From: Bordetella genomosp. 2
Lineage (GTDB): Bacteria; Pseudomonadota; Gammaproteobacteria; Burkholderiales; Burkholderiaceae_B
Direction: 5' to 3'
DNA length: 64,000 nucleotides
Assembly (NCBI RefSeq): GCF_002261345.1
Contig: NZ_NEVT01000003.1
Location: 868,001 to 932,000 of the forward strand
In this document: positions 1 to 11,417 of the stretch, piece by piece
Numbering within the stretch: position 1 is the stretch's first letter
How the letters are laid out: every line of letters starts with the position of its first letter
Made by a program: the position numbers and the translations under genes
The notes under the pieces: model-generated
What the model saw: only the letters and a program-made list of their open reading frames with translations
Told to the model about the DNA's origin: nothing
The model's database searches: none

Positions 1-1
1 G

Positions 2-385
2 CGCACCGAGATGGTCCAATCCGCGCCCGATCCCGCCACCGCGCCGGTGCGCATGTACTACGCCGGCTGGTCGTCCTCCACCGGCGAGGCCGACTGGGCG
101 CTGCGTCCGCTGCTGGCCTCGGAATCGTTCCCGCCCAAGCTGAACAACACGGCCTACTACAAGAACGAACTGGTCGACACCAACATCGCCAAGGCCCTGC
201 GCTCGGTCGACGACCAGGAGAAGGCCAAGCTGTACCAGGAAGCGCAAGAGCAGATCTGGAAAGATGCCCCGTGGGCCGCGCTGGTCACCGAGAAGATGCT
301 CTATGCCCGCAGCAAGAAGCTGGACGGCGTCTACGTGATGCCCGACGGCAACATCAATTCGGGCGAGATCTCGGTTTCCGAGTAA
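2..385 (+). CDS. ABC transporter peptide substrate-binding protein, C-terminal part
   Basis: This is the last 127 codons of a gene whose start lies before the window; the frame is open from base 2 and ends in TAA at 383-385. The visible part reads like the C-terminal lobe of a cluster C (family 5) peptide/glutathione binding protein, with the usual run of a [16 protein letters not shown]-type segment, a helix with [18 protein letters not shown], and a final short strand region. Family members sit in the periplasm and hand oligopeptides to DppBC-type permeases. The two permease genes follow directly, which supports the call. The ATPase gene is not in the window and is presumably upstream. The exact ligand cannot be read from this fragment. 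Confidence 0.85.
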   Translation, partial: RTEMVQSAPDPATAPVRMYYAGWSSSTGEADWALRPLLASESFPPKLNNTAYYKNELVDTNIAKALRSVDDQEKAKLYQEAQEQIWKDAPWAALVTEKMLYARSKKLDGVYVMPDGNINSGEISVSE

Positions 386-420
386 TCGCGTTCTCCTAGA
401 ACGGCCGATACACGGCCGAT

Positions 421-445
421 GGCGCGCCGGCCCCGCCGGCGCGCC
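421..445 (+). terminator. Intercistronic GC hairpin between binding protein and permease genes
   Basis: GGCGCGCCGGC and its exact complement form an 11-bp stem around a 3-base loop. No T-run follows, so it is not a classical intrinsic terminator. Hairpins after ABC binding-protein genes commonly protect the upstream mRNA or reduce read-through into permease genes, giving more binding protein than membrane protein. That role is inference here. Confidence 0.6.
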
Positions 446-467
446 GTCACGCCGACCAGGTTGCAAA

Positions 468-1388
468 ATGCTGAATTATTTTCTGAAGCGGCTGGTGGGA
501 CTGGCGCCCACGCTGCTGATCGTGGCGGTACTGGTATTCCTGTTCGTGCACATGCTGCCGGGCGATCCCGCGCGGCTGGCCGCGGGCCAGGATGCCGACC
601 TCGAAACCGTCGAACTGGTGCGCAAGGAACTGGGCCTGGACAAGCCGCTGCCGGAACAGTTCGTGCGCTTCTTCACGAATATCGTGCAGGGCGACCTCGG
701 CACGTCGATCCGCACGCGCCGGCCGGTGTCGGTGGAGATCGCCGAACGCTTCATGCCGACCCTGCTGCTGACGCTGGTCAGCATGGCCTGGTCGGTGGTG
801 TTCGGCATGGGCATCGGCATCATCTCGGCGGTGTTCCGCAACCGCTGGCCCGACCGCCTGGGCATGACGCTGGCCGTGTCGGGCATTTCGTTCCCCGCGT
901 TCGCGCTGGGGATGCTCCTGATGCAGATATTTTCGGTCGACCTGGGCTGGCTGCCGACTGTAGGGGCCAGCTCGTGGCAGCACTATATCCTGCCGTCGAT
1001 CACGCTGGGCGCCGCGGTGGCGGCGGTCATGGCGCGCTTCACGCGCGCCTCGTTCGTCGAGGTCATCCAGGAAGATTTCGTGCGCACCGCGCGCGCCAAG
1101 GGGCTGCGCGAGCGGGTCGTCATCATCAAGCATTGCCTGCGCAATGCGCTGATTCCGGTGGTCACCATGATGGGCCTGCAGTTCGGCTTCCTGCTGGGCG
1201 GCTCGATCGTGGTCGAGGCCGTCTTCAACTGGCCCGGGCTGGGACGCCTGCTGGTCGATTCGGTGAACATGCGCGACTACCCGGTGATCCAGGCGCTGGT
1301 GCTGCTGTTCTCGCTGGAATTCATCCTGATCAACCTGGTCGTGGACATGCTCTATGGCTACATCAACCCCACCATTCGTTACAAGTGA
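468..1388 (+). CDS. Peptide ABC transporter permease, DppB/GsiC type
   Basis: Inner-membrane permease of 306 residues, the normal size for the DppB family. The N-terminus [19 protein letters not shown] is the typical first membrane helix, followed by a periplasmic loop with the HMLPGDPAR segment and five further hydrophobic segments. The cytoplasmic EAA-type coupling loop lies near residues 200-235 ([17 protein letters not shown], then NALIPVV). It pairs with the next gene to form the channel. It is 82 bases downstream of the binding-protein gene with a hairpin between, and 7 bases upstream of the next permease, so one operon is likely. Substrate specificity is unknown; glutathione-type (GsiC) and dipeptide-type (DppB) permeases cannot be separated by eye. 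Confidence 0.93.
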   Translation: MLNYFLKRLVGLAPTLLIVAVLVFLFVHMLPGDPARLAAGQDADLETVELVRKELGLDKPLPEQFVRFFTNIVQGDLGTSIRTRRPVSVEIAERFMPTLLLTLVSMAWSVVFGMGIGIISAVFRNRWPDRLGMTLAVSGISFPAFALGMLLMQIFSVDLGWLPTVGASSWQHYILPSITLGAAVAAVMARFTRASFVEVIQEDFVRTARAKGLRERVVIIKHCLRNALIPVVTMMGLQFGFLLGGSIVVEAVFNWPGLGRLLVDSVNMRDYPVIQALVLLFSLEFILINLVVDMLYGYINPTIRYK

Positions 1389-1395
1389 GGCGGCC

Positions 1396-2280
1396 ATGAC
1401 GCAAACGACCGCCGCAAAGACCGGCACCGACGTACGTACCCCCTGGGGCGAGTTCTGGCGCAAGTTCCGCAAGCAGCACGTGGGCATGGGCGCCCTGGTG
1501 TTCGTGCTGCTGCTGGTGCTGGTGGCCGTGCTGGCGCCCTGGATCAGCCCGTACGATGCCGAGAACTACTTCGACTACGACATGATCAATACCGGCCCGT
1601 CCTGGACCCACTGGTTCGGGGTCGACCCGCTGGGCCGCGACATCTTCAGCCGCATCCTGATGGGGGCGCGCATTTCCCTGGCGGCCGGCTTCCTGTCGGT
1701 ACTGCTGGGCGGCCTGATCGGCACCGCGCTGGGCCTGCTGGCCGGGTACTACGAAGGCTGGTGGGATCGCATCACCATGCGCATCTCGGACGTGCTGTTC
1801 GCGTTCCCCGGCATCCTGCTGGCGCTGGGCGTGGTCGCCGTGCTGGGCAGCAGCATGACCAACGTGGTGGTGGCGGTGTCGGTGTTCAGCGTGCCGGCGT
1901 TCGCGCGATTGGTGCGCGGCAACACGCTGGCGCTGAAGAGCCTGACCTATATCGAGGCCACCAAGAGCATCGGCGCGTCCGACTGGACCATCCTGGTGCG
2001 CCACATCCTGCCGGGCACCATCTCGTCCATCGTGGTCTACTTCACCATGCGCGTGGGCACCTCGATCATCACCGCCGCCAGCCTGTCGTTCCTGGGCATG
2101 GGCGCGCAACCGCCCACCCCGGAGTGGGGTGCCATGCTGAACGAGGCGCGCGCCGATATGGTCAACGCCCCGCACGTGGCCCTGTTCCCCAGTCTGGCCA
2201 TCTTCTTCACCGTGCTGGCATTCAACCTGCTGGGCGATGCCCTGCGCGATGCGCTGGACCCCAAGATCGACCGCCTGTAG
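1396..2280 (+). CDS. Peptide ABC transporter permease, DppC/GsiD type
   Basis: Second inner-membrane permease, 294 residues from the ATG at 1396, which is preceded by GTGAGG as ribosome binding site; a start 42 bases upstream would overlap the previous gene without benefit. It shows the family's cytoplasmic N-terminal stretch, first helix near residues 30-50, the [14 protein letters not shown] motif typical of DppC proteins, and the EAA loop around residue 185-210 ([21 protein letters not shown] region). The end is the common [10 protein letters not shown] signature. It begins 7 bases after the DppB-like gene and ends 9 bases before a peptidase gene, indicating one transcript that couples import to hydrolysis. 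Confidence 0.94.
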   Translation: MTQTTAAKTGTDVRTPWGEFWRKFRKQHVGMGALVFVLLLVLVAVLAPWISPYDAENYFDYDMINTGPSWTHWFGVDPLGRDIFSRILMGARISLAAGFLSVLLGGLIGTALGLLAGYYEGWWDRITMRISDVLFAFPGILLALGVVAVLGSSMTNVVVAVSVFSVPAFARLVRGNTLALKSLTYIEATKSIGASDWTILVRHILPGTISSIVVYFTMRVGTSIITAASLSFLGMGAQPPTPEWGAMLNEARADMVNAPHVALFPSLAIFFTVLAFNLLGDALRDALDPKIDRL

Positions 2281-2289
2281 CCTGCCGCA

Positions 2290-3372
2290 ATGCACAAGCA
2301 ATTGAATCTACCCCGCATCGGCGCGCTGCCGGCGGGGCCGCTGGACGCCATCAGCGACGTGGCCGGCGTCACCGTCGGGCATTGCACCCTGGCCGACGGC
2401 CCGCTGCAGACCGGCGTAACTGTGGTGCGCCCGCATGCCGGCGATCCGTACCGCGACAAGGTGCCGGCCGCCGCCGCCGTGCTGAACGGCTTCGGGAAAA
2501 GCACCGGCCTGGTCCAGGTGCGCGAACTGGGGGTCCTGGAGACGCCCATCGCGCTCACCAATACCTTCGGCGTGGGCAGCGTCGCCAATGCGCAGATCCG
2601 CGCGGCGGTGGCCGCCAACCCCGAGATCGGGCGCGGCCTGCCCACGGTGAACCCGCTGGTGTTCGAGTGCAACGACGGCTACTTGAACGACATCCAGGCG
2701 CTGGCGGTCCAGGAAACCCATTACACGCAGGCGCTGGCCGGCGCCACCGCGCGCTTCACGCAGGGCTCGGTGGGGGCGGGGCGCGGCATGTCTTCGTTCT
2801 CGCTCAAGGGCGGCATCGGCTCGGCGTCGCGGCTGGCCGAGATCCAGCCCGGCCAGCGCTACACCGTGGGCGCGCTGGTGCTGGCCAATTTCGGCCGGCT
2901 GCCCAGCCTGACCGTGGCCGGCCGGCCGTTCGGCCGCGAACTGGCGCGCCAGCAGGACCGCGGCCTGCCGGACGCCGCGGCGGCCGGCCCGGAGCAGGGT
3001 TCCATCATCCTGCTGGTCGCCACCGACGCGCCGCTGGATGCCCGCCAACTGCGCCGCCTGGCGCTGCGGGCGGGCGCCGGGCTGGCCCGCACCGGCTCGG
3101 TGTTCGGCCACGGCAGCGGCGATATCGCGCTGGCGTTCTCCACGGCCTATACGATTCCCCACCTGGCCGAGCGCGGCATGCCCGCCGTGGCGCTGTTGCA
3201 CGAAACGCGCATCGACCCGCTGTTCGAAGCCGCCGCCGAGGCGGCCGAGCAGGCCATCGTGGCGGCGCTGTGGCATGCCGATTCCGTGTCCGGACGCGAC
3301 GGCCATCGCCGCATCTGCATCCGCGAAGCCGCGCCGCGCTGGCGCGAATGGCTGGCGCGCACCGAACTCTAG
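2290..3372 (+). CDS. P1 family (S58) aminopeptidase, DmpA-like
   Basis: Protein of 360 residues matching the P1/DmpA family (L-aminopeptidase D-Ala-esterase/amidase and beta-aminopeptidases such as BapA). These are made as one chain and cut themselves just before a catalytic serine. The expected site is visible as Gly237-Ser238 within QGSIILLVATDAPLD, and the family N-terminus GPLDAISDVAGVTVGH is present. Family members take peptides with N-terminal D-residues or beta-amino acids as well as ordinary L-peptides. The gene starts 9 bases after the permease gene and is followed by a DppA-type D-aminopeptidase, so the operon looks aimed at unusual peptides. No signal peptide is evident, suggesting a cytoplasmic enzyme acting on imported peptides. 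Confidence 0.88.
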   Translation: MHKQLNLPRIGALPAGPLDAISDVAGVTVGHCTLADGPLQTGVTVVRPHAGDPYRDKVPAAAAVLNGFGKSTGLVQVRELGVLETPIALTNTFGVGSVANAQIRAAVAANPEIGRGLPTVNPLVFECNDGYLNDIQALAVQETHYTQALAGATARFTQGSVGAGRGMSSFSLKGGIGSASRLAEIQPGQRYTVGALVLANFGRLPSLTVAGRPFGRELARQQDRGLPDAAAAGPEQGSIILLVATDAPLDARQLRRLALRAGAGLARTGSVFGHGSGDIALAFSTAYTIPHLAERGMPAVALLHETRIDPLFEAAAEAAEQAIVAALWHADSVSGRDGHRRICIREAAPRWREWLARTEL

Positions 3373-3396
3373 CGCCTGTTCACTGGTGACATATCC

Positions 3397-4215
3397 ATGA
3401 AGATCCTGATTTCCACTGATATCGAAGGCGTGGCCGGCGTATTCCATGCCGAGCAGGTGCGCGCCGGCAATGGCGAGTACGAGCGCGCCCGGGCCTGGAT
3501 GACCGGCGAGGCCAACGCCGCGGTCCAGGGCGCGTTCGCCGGCGGGGCCGACGAAGTGCTGGTCAACGACTCGCACGGCGGCTTCCGCAACCTGCTGCCC
3601 GACGCCCTGGACGAGCGCGCCCGCCTGGTGCTGGGCAAGCCGCGCTACCTGGGCATGATGGGCGGCCTGGAGGAGCACTGCGACGCGGTGTTCCTGATCG
3701 GCTACCACGCCCGCTCGCAGGCGCGCGGCATCCTGGCCCATACCATCAACAGCTTTGCGTTCGCCCGGGTCTTCATCAACGGCCAGGAGCTCGGCGAAGC
3801 GGGGTTGTACGGGGCGCTGGCCGGCGAACTGGGCGTGCCGGTGATCCTGGGCAGCGGCGATGACGTCTTCATCGCCGAAACGCGCGAGCTGTTCCCGCAC
3901 GCCCAGTGGGTGCAGACCAAGGTGGCGCACGGGCAGGGTAGCGGGGCGACCCTGTCGCCGGCCGCCGCCCGCCGCGCCATCGCGGCCGCCGCCGAGGCCG
4001 CCGTGCGCGGGATGGCGGGCGCGGTTCCCCTGCGCATCGCCGCGCCTATAGAATGCCGGTTGCAGACGCAGAGCTCGGCGCTGGCCGACCTGTTCTGCAT
4101 GTGGCCCGCGCTCGAGCGCGTGGACGGCGTGACCGTGCGCTTCACCGCCGGCAGCATGCAGGACGCCATCCGTACGCTGAACAGCCTGTCGGCCATGTCG
4201 TTCATGCTGCGCTGA
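3397..4215 (+). CDS. M55 family D-aminopeptidase, DppA-like
   Basis: Protein of 272 residues, the size of Bacillus DppA, a zinc D-aminopeptidase forming a decameric ring. The metal ligands of the family line up: Asp8 and Glu10 in STDIEGVAG, His60 in NDSHGG, His104 in IGYHARSQ, and a glutamate at 134 in ELGEAGLYG. The family cleaves D-Ala-D-Ala and related D-peptides, which can come from peptidoglycan. It follows the P1 peptidase by 24 bases and precedes the Xaa-Pro aminopeptidase by 8 bases. In Bacillus dppA is likewise in an operon with dipeptide transport genes, which agrees with this context. Substrate choice is inference from family. Confidence 0.92.
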   Translation: MKILISTDIEGVAGVFHAEQVRAGNGEYERARAWMTGEANAAVQGAFAGGADEVLVNDSHGGFRNLLPDALDERARLVLGKPRYLGMMGGLEEHCDAVFLIGYHARSQARGILAHTINSFAFARVFINGQELGEAGLYGALAGELGVPVILGSGDDVFIAETRELFPHAQWVQTKVAHGQGSGATLSPAAARRAIAAAAEAAVRGMAGAVPLRIAAPIECRLQTQSSALADLFCMWPALERVDGVTVRFTAGSMQDAIRTLNSLSAMSFMLR

Positions 4216-4223
4216 GGAACTTC

Positions 4224-6020
4224 ATGTCACCCACCGATACCCGCATTGCCGCACTGCGGCAGGCCATGCGCCGCCACGGCCTGGACGCCTGCATCGTGCC
4301 GTCCGCCGATCCCCACCTGTCCGAATACCTGCCGGAGCGCTGGCAAGGCCGGCAATGGCTGAGCGGTTTCACCGGGTCGGTGGGCACGCTGGTGGTCACG
4401 GCCGATTTCGCCGGCCTGTGGGTGGACAGCCGCTACTGGGTCCAGGCCGAGGCCCAGCTCGCCGGCACCGGCGTGCGGCTCATGAAAATCGCGGCCGCCG
4501 CCTCGCCCGGGCACATCGAGTGGCTGGCCGGGAACTTGCGCGCCGGCCAGCGGGTCGGCGTCGACGGCCAGGTGCTGGGCCTGGCCGCGTTCCGGGCCCT
4601 GACGGCCGCCCTGGCGCCGGTCGGCGCGACGCTCGACATCCAGGCCGACCTGCTGGCCGAGATCTGGCCCGACCGCCCGGGCCTGCCCGACGCGCCGGTC
4701 TACCAGCATCTGGCCCCGCACGCCTGCGTGGCGCGCGCCGACAAGCTGGCGCAGGTGCGCCAGGCCATGCGGGCGCATGGCGCCGACTTGCACCTGGTAT
4801 CCACCCTGGACGACATTGCCTGGCTGTTCAACCTGCGCGGCGCGGACGTCTCGTACAACCCGGTGTTCCTGGCGCACGCCCTGGTCGGCCCGGACCACGC
4901 CACGCTGTTCGTGGCCGACGGCAAGATCGACGAGGCCCTGCGCGCGGTCCTGGCCGCCGACGGCGTCGCGGTCGCGCCGTACGGGCAGGCGGCCGAGGCG
5001 CTGGGTTCGCTCGAGCGCGACCAGACCCTCCTGATCGACCCGGCCCGCGTCACCTGCGGGGTGTTCCATGCCATGGACCCGGCCGTGCCGCGGGTCGAGG
5101 CCATCAACCCGTCGACCCTGCTCAAGTCGCGCAAGACCGACGCCGAGCTGGCCCACGTGCGCGAAGCCATGGAACTGGACGGCGCGGCGCTGTGCGAGTT
5201 CTTCGCCTGGTTCGAACAGGCGCTGGGCCGCGAAACCATCACCGAACTGACCATCGACGAGCGGATCACCGCCGCCCGGGCGCGCCAGCCCGGTTATGTG
5301 TGCCCCAGCTTCGGCACCATTGCCGGCTTCAATGCCAACGGCGCCATGCCGCACTATCGCGCCACGCCGCAAGCGCATGCGGTCATCGAGGGCGACGGCC
5401 TGCTGCTGATCGATTCGGGCGGCCAGTACCTGGGCGGCACCACCGACATCACGCGGGTAGTGGCGGTGGGCAGTCCGAACGCCGACCAGAAGGTCGATTT
5501 CACGCTGGTGCTCAAGGGCATGATCGCCCTGTCGCGCGCCGCGTTCCCGCGCGGCACGCCGTCGCCCATGCTCGATGCCATCGCGCGCGCGCCGATCTGG
5601 CAGGGCGGCGCCGAGTACGGCCACGGCACCGGCCATGGCGTGGGCTATTTCCTCAATGTGCACGAGGGTCCGCAGGTCATCTCGTACCGCGCCGCGCCGG
5701 GCCCCCACACGGCCATGGAGCCGGGCATGATCACCTCCAACGAGCCGGGCATCTACCGTCCCGGGCGCTGGGGCGTGCGCATCGAGAACCTGGTGGCCAA
5801 TCGCACCTGGCTGAAGACCGACATGGGCGAGTTCCTCTGCTTCGAGACCCTCACCCTGTGCCCGATCGACACCCGCTGCATCGACGCGTCGCTGCTGCGG
5901 CCCGACGAGATCGCCTGGCTGGACGACTACCACCGCACGGTGCGCGAGCGCCTGGCGCCGCGCGTGGACGGGCCGGCGCTGGCCTGGCTGCAGGAACGCA
6001 CCCGGCCGCTGCAGGCCTGA
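4224..6020 (+). CDS. pepP: Xaa-Pro aminopeptidase, M24B family
   Basis: Cytosolic metallopeptidase of 598 residues releasing the N-terminal residue before proline. Length and arrangement fit the three-domain, eukaryote-like aminopeptidase P: two creatinase-like N-terminal domains (roughly 1-300) and a pita-bread catalytic domain. Dimetal site motifs are visible: LIDSGGQYLGGTTDITR (two aspartates), GHGTGHGVG (histidine), SNEPGIY and RIENLV (glutamates). The start is the ATG at 4224 after GAGGAAC; a longer frame reaching into the previous gene lacks an upstream ribosome site and overlaps the M55 gene. Last gene of the peptide operon; a hairpin repeat follows. The symbol is by function; it is the long form, not the short E. 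coli PepP. Confidence 0.92.
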   Translation: MSPTDTRIAALRQAMRRHGLDACIVPSADPHLSEYLPERWQGRQWLSGFTGSVGTLVVTADFAGLWVDSRYWVQAEAQLAGTGVRLMKIAAAASPGHIEWLAGNLRAGQRVGVDGQVLGLAAFRALTAALAPVGATLDIQADLLAEIWPDRPGLPDAPVYQHLAPHACVARADKLAQVRQAMRAHGADLHLVSTLDDIAWLFNLRGADVSYNPVFLAHALVGPDHATLFVADGKIDEALRAVLAADGVAVAPYGQAAEALGSLERDQTLLIDPARVTCGVFHAMDPAVPRVEAINPSTLLKSRKTDAELAHVREAMELDGAALCEFFAWFEQALGRETITELTIDERITAARARQPGYVCPSFGTIAGFNANGAMPHYRATPQAHAVIEGDGLLLIDSGGQYLGGTTDITRVVAVGSPNADQKVDFTLVLKGMIALSRAAFPRGTPSPMLDAIARAPIWQGGAEYGHGTGHGVGYFLNVHEGPQVISYRAAPGPHTAMEPGMITSNEPGIYRPGRWGVRIENLVANRTWLKTDMGEFLCFETLTLCPIDTRCIDASLLRPDEIAWLDDYHRTVRERLAPRVDGPALAWLQERTRPLQA

Positions 6021-6068
6021 AAAGGGCGTGGCTCCCGGGCCACCCCGGGGTTGGCCAGGTGTCTGCCC

Positions 6069-6101
6069 AGGTGTCTGACACCCGAGGGGTGTCAGACACC
6101 T
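6069..6101. repeat. Dispersed hairpin repeat, copy 1 (GGTGTCTGACACC family)
   Basis: A 15-base arm AGGTGTCTGACACCC, a 3-base GAG loop and the exact complementary arm. A half copy (AGGTGTCTG) lies a few bases upstream. It stands in the 266-base gap between the peptide operon and pyrG. The same 13-mer in inverted pairs recurs in five other gaps of this window. Function unknown; no T-run follows on either side. Confidence 0.9.
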
Positions 6102-6236
6102 ACGAGAGGCAGGCACCGCCTCGTCTCTCCACGCCGCCCGCCGTGTCTCCCGCCGCCGCCAGGCGCCGCAGGGCGCGCCTGCCCTTTGTTACGTGACAGG
6201 CCTCAGGGAAAACCCCTGATCGGCCAATCGGCCGGC

Positions 6237-7939
<1,703 letters not shown>

Positions 7940-8794
7940 ATGAAAGCCTGCGGTTTCGACATCGGCCTGGAGCACCCGTTCTTCCTCATCGCGGGTCCGT
8001 GCGTCATCGAGTCGCGCGAGCTGGCATTCGACACCGCCGGCCGCCTGAAGGAAATCACCGGCAGGCTGGGCATCCCGTTCATCTACAAAAGCTCGTTCGA
8101 CAAGGCCAACCGCAGCTCGGGCAAGTCGTTCCGCGGGCTGGGCATCGACGAAGGCCTGAAGATCCTCGCCGACGTGCGGGCCCAGCTGGGCGTGCCGGTG
8201 CTGACCGACGTGCACGAGACCTCCCAGGTCGCGCCGGTTGCCGCCGTGGTCGACATGCTGCAGACCCCGGCCTTCCTGTGCCGCCAGACCGACTTCATCC
8301 GCGCCTGCGCGGCCTCGCTCAAGCCGGTCAACATCAAGAAGGGCCAGTTCCTGGCGCCGCACGACATGGTGCAGGTGGCCCAGAAGGCCCGCGACGCGGC
8401 CATCGAGGCGGGCGGCGACGGCAACAACATCCTGGTGTGCGAGCGCGGCGCTTCTTTCGGATACAACAACTTAGTGTCCGACATGCGCTCGCTGGCTATC
8501 ATGCGGGAAACCGGCTGTCCCGTCGTGTTCGACGCCACCCACTCGGTGCAGCTGCCGGGCGGGCAGGGCACCTCCTCGGGCGGCCAGCGTGAATTCGTCC
8601 CGGTCCTGGCGCGCGCGGCGGTGGCGGTGGGCGTGGCGGGCCTGTTCATGGAAACCCACCCCAACCCGGCCTGCGCGCTGTCCGATGGCCCCAACGCCGT
8701 GCCGCTGGACCACATGGCCGCGTTGCTCGAGTCGCTCGTCGAACTCGATCGCGTGACCAAACGCAACGGCTTCATCGAAAACCAGTTCGTCTGA
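7940..8794 (+). CDS. kdsA: 3-deoxy-D-manno-octulosonate 8-phosphate synthase
   Basis: Condenses phosphoenolpyruvate with arabinose 5-phosphate to make Kdo-8-phosphate for the lipopolysaccharide core; cytoplasmic, 284 residues, usual length. Family motifs seen: [13 protein letters not shown] near residue 15, [12 protein letters not shown] near 50, and the phosphate-binding [10 protein letters not shown] segment. The ATG directly abuts the pyrG stop codon, so the two are co-translated. The next gene, eno, makes phosphoenolpyruvate, one of its substrates. Confidence 0.99.
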   Translation: MKACGFDIGLEHPFFLIAGPCVIESRELAFDTAGRLKEITGRLGIPFIYKSSFDKANRSSGKSFRGLGIDEGLKILADVRAQLGVPVLTDVHETSQVAPVAAVVDMLQTPAFLCRQTDFIRACAASLKPVNIKKGQFLAPHDMVQVAQKARDAAIEAGGDGNNILVCERGASFGYNNLVSDMRSLAIMRETGCPVVFDATHSVQLPGGQGTSSGGQREFVPVLARAAVAVGVAGLFMETHPNPACALSDGPNAVPLDHMAALLESLVELDRVTKRNGFIENQFV

Positions 8795-8839
8795 CCAGGG
8801 GCCGCCGTCATGAATCTGTTTATCGTTCAGGGAATCTGA

Positions 8840-10132
<1,293 letters not shown>

Positions 10133-10135
10133 CCG

Positions 10136-10170
10136 GACGCGGGGGCAGGGCGCCGCGCCTTGTCCCCGTC
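10136..10170 (+). terminator. Long imperfect hairpin between eno and ftsB
   Basis: GACGCGGGG... pairs with ...CCCCGTC across a GC-rich interior (GGGCGCCGCGCC) directly after the eno stop. A T-run (10192-10196) occurs only 20 bases downstream of the hairpin. It may end or stabilise part of the eno transcript while letting some continue into ftsB. By-eye folding only. Confidence 0.4.
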
Positions 10171-10201
10171 CAGGGCCGCACCTGTTGGGGGTTTTTCGCG
10201 T

Positions 10202-10549
10202 ATGCGCCTGCTGTTCCTGGTGCTGCTCGTCTTGCTGGGCCTGATCCAGTACCCGCTGTGGCTGGGCAAGGGCGGTTGGCTCAAGGTCTGGGACCTGCAG
10301 CGCCAGGTGGCGGCCCAGCATGAAACCAACGAAGGCCTGCGCGCGCGCAATGCCGCGCTCGAGGCCGAGGTGCGCGACCTCGCCACCGGCGTGGGCGCCA
10401 TCGAAGAACGCGCCCGCAGCGAACTGGGCATGATGCGCGAAGGCGAGGTCTTCGTGCAGATCCTCCCGCCCGGCAGCGCCGTGCCGAATACCCCGCCGCC
10501 CGCCGGCGCCGCTCCGGCCAAGCCCGCCAACGCGGCGCCGCGCCGCTGA
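10202..10549 (+). CDS. ftsB: Cell division protein FtsB (DivIC/TerC-type septum protein)
   Basis: Small bitopic membrane protein of 115 residues that links FtsQ and FtsL in the divisome. One membrane helix at about residues 2-18 ([20 protein letters not shown]), then a heptad-like region around 27-65 ([21 protein letters not shown]), and the conserved ARSELGM(M)REGEVF segment. The tail is Ala/Pro-rich and low complexity. The ATG at 10202 puts the helix right at the N-terminus as in E. coli; a longer frame from 10160 would add residues unlike the family. Location after eno is the usual one. Confidence 0.93.
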   Translation: MRLLFLVLLVLLGLIQYPLWLGKGGWLKVWDLQRQVAAQHETNEGLRARNAALEAEVRDLATGVGAIEERARSELGMMREGEVFVQILPPGSAVPNTPPPAGAAPAKPANAAPRR

Positions 10550-10585
10550 CCGCCAGCTGGCGCCGCGTGCCGGGCGCCATTGCCG

Positions 10586-11344
10586 CTAGCCATCCTCCCA
10601 CGCGCACGCCAGGCTGCCGTACACCACCGGGCCACGGCGCGCCGCGGGCCAGGCGTGCCAATCCACCGGGTGCGACTGCATCTCGATGCGCAGTTCCAGC
10701 CTGAGCGGCAGCACGCCGCGCGACCAGGCGCGCGCGGTGCAGCCGTCGCCCGCCTGGCCGGCCCGGCGCAGCAGCGCGCGCACCAGCGGCGATAGCGGCT
10801 CGTGCAGGAATGTCAGCCGCGCATGCAGGGTATTGGCCTCGAAGATGGTCGGCTCGCCGCCGCGCGCGGCGTGCTGTTCGGCCTGGTAGTCATTGCTGAT
10901 GGCGCGCCGCCCCGGCGCGGCGGGCACGGCCAGGCCTCGGCGCGCATGGGCCTGGAAGGCGGCGGCGCTGGGTTGCAGGACTTCGATGCGCCATGGGGCC
11001 ATGCCGGCCTGGCTGCGCAGGCGTTGGAAAGCCCGCTGCTGCGCCGCGTCCGCGTCGCCGTCGGGGCTGGCGTAGCGCGGCCGCAGCGCGCGCTTGAACG
11101 CGCGGGCCATGGCGTCCGGGGCGCCATGGCTGGTGGCGCCGGCGCGCGCGGCGTCCAGCAACGCCACATATGCGATCTGGCGCGCCAGGTGCCAGTGGGC
11201 CGCCTCGACCGCCAGCAGGCCCAGCAGCAGCACCGGCGGGGCGGCGAGGGCGAATTCCAGCAGGGCGGCTCCGCGGTTGCGCGCCGGCGCCGCGCGGACG
11301 GTGGCGCGGGACGGACGGAAGAGGGCAAGGCGGGGGCGGCGCAT
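10586..11344 (-). CDS. TadE-like pilus-assembly/secreted protein, orphan
   Basis: Protein of 252 residues with the TadE/TadG-type N-terminus: a short basic leader, then RGAALLEFALAAPPVLLLGLLAVEAAHW, a hydrophobic segment with the glutamate at position 5 relative to the prepilin-like cut. Beyond it is a periplasmic region of about 190 residues with no motif I recognise. TadE proteins normally belong to tad pilus clusters, but no other tad gene is nearby; here it is the last gene of a minus-strand run after hslO. The start chosen is the ATG at 11344; upstream in-frame starts lie in the hslO intergenic space and beyond it. Function unproven. Confidence 0.7.
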   Translation of the reverse strand: MRRPRLALFRPSRATVRAAPARNRGAALLEFALAAPPVLLLGLLAVEAAHWHLARQIAYVALLDAARAGATSHGAPDAMARAFKRALRPRYASPDGDADAAQQRAFQRLRSQAGMAPWRIEVLQPSAAAFQAHARRGLAVPAAPGRRAISNDYQAEQHAARGGEPTIFEANTLHARLTFLHEPLSPLVRALLRRAGQAGDGCTARAWSRGVLPLRLELRIEMQSHPVDWHAWPAARRGPVVYGSLACAWEDG

Positions 11345-11417
11345 GGCCCGGCAGTGTGCGCCGCCGGGCCGCTGGCGTCGATTGTGGCAACTACGACTGG
11401 ATGAGACGGGCCACCTT

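Noticed and set aside
6069-6101. GGTGTC hairpins as plain intrinsic terminators
   Set aside because: None is followed by a T-run and real terminators are found separately nearby (25177-25211, 50893-50915).
4227-6116. A 629-codon minus-strand frame opposite pepP
   Set aside because: Antisense shadow of the aminopeptidase gene, without recognisable motifs.
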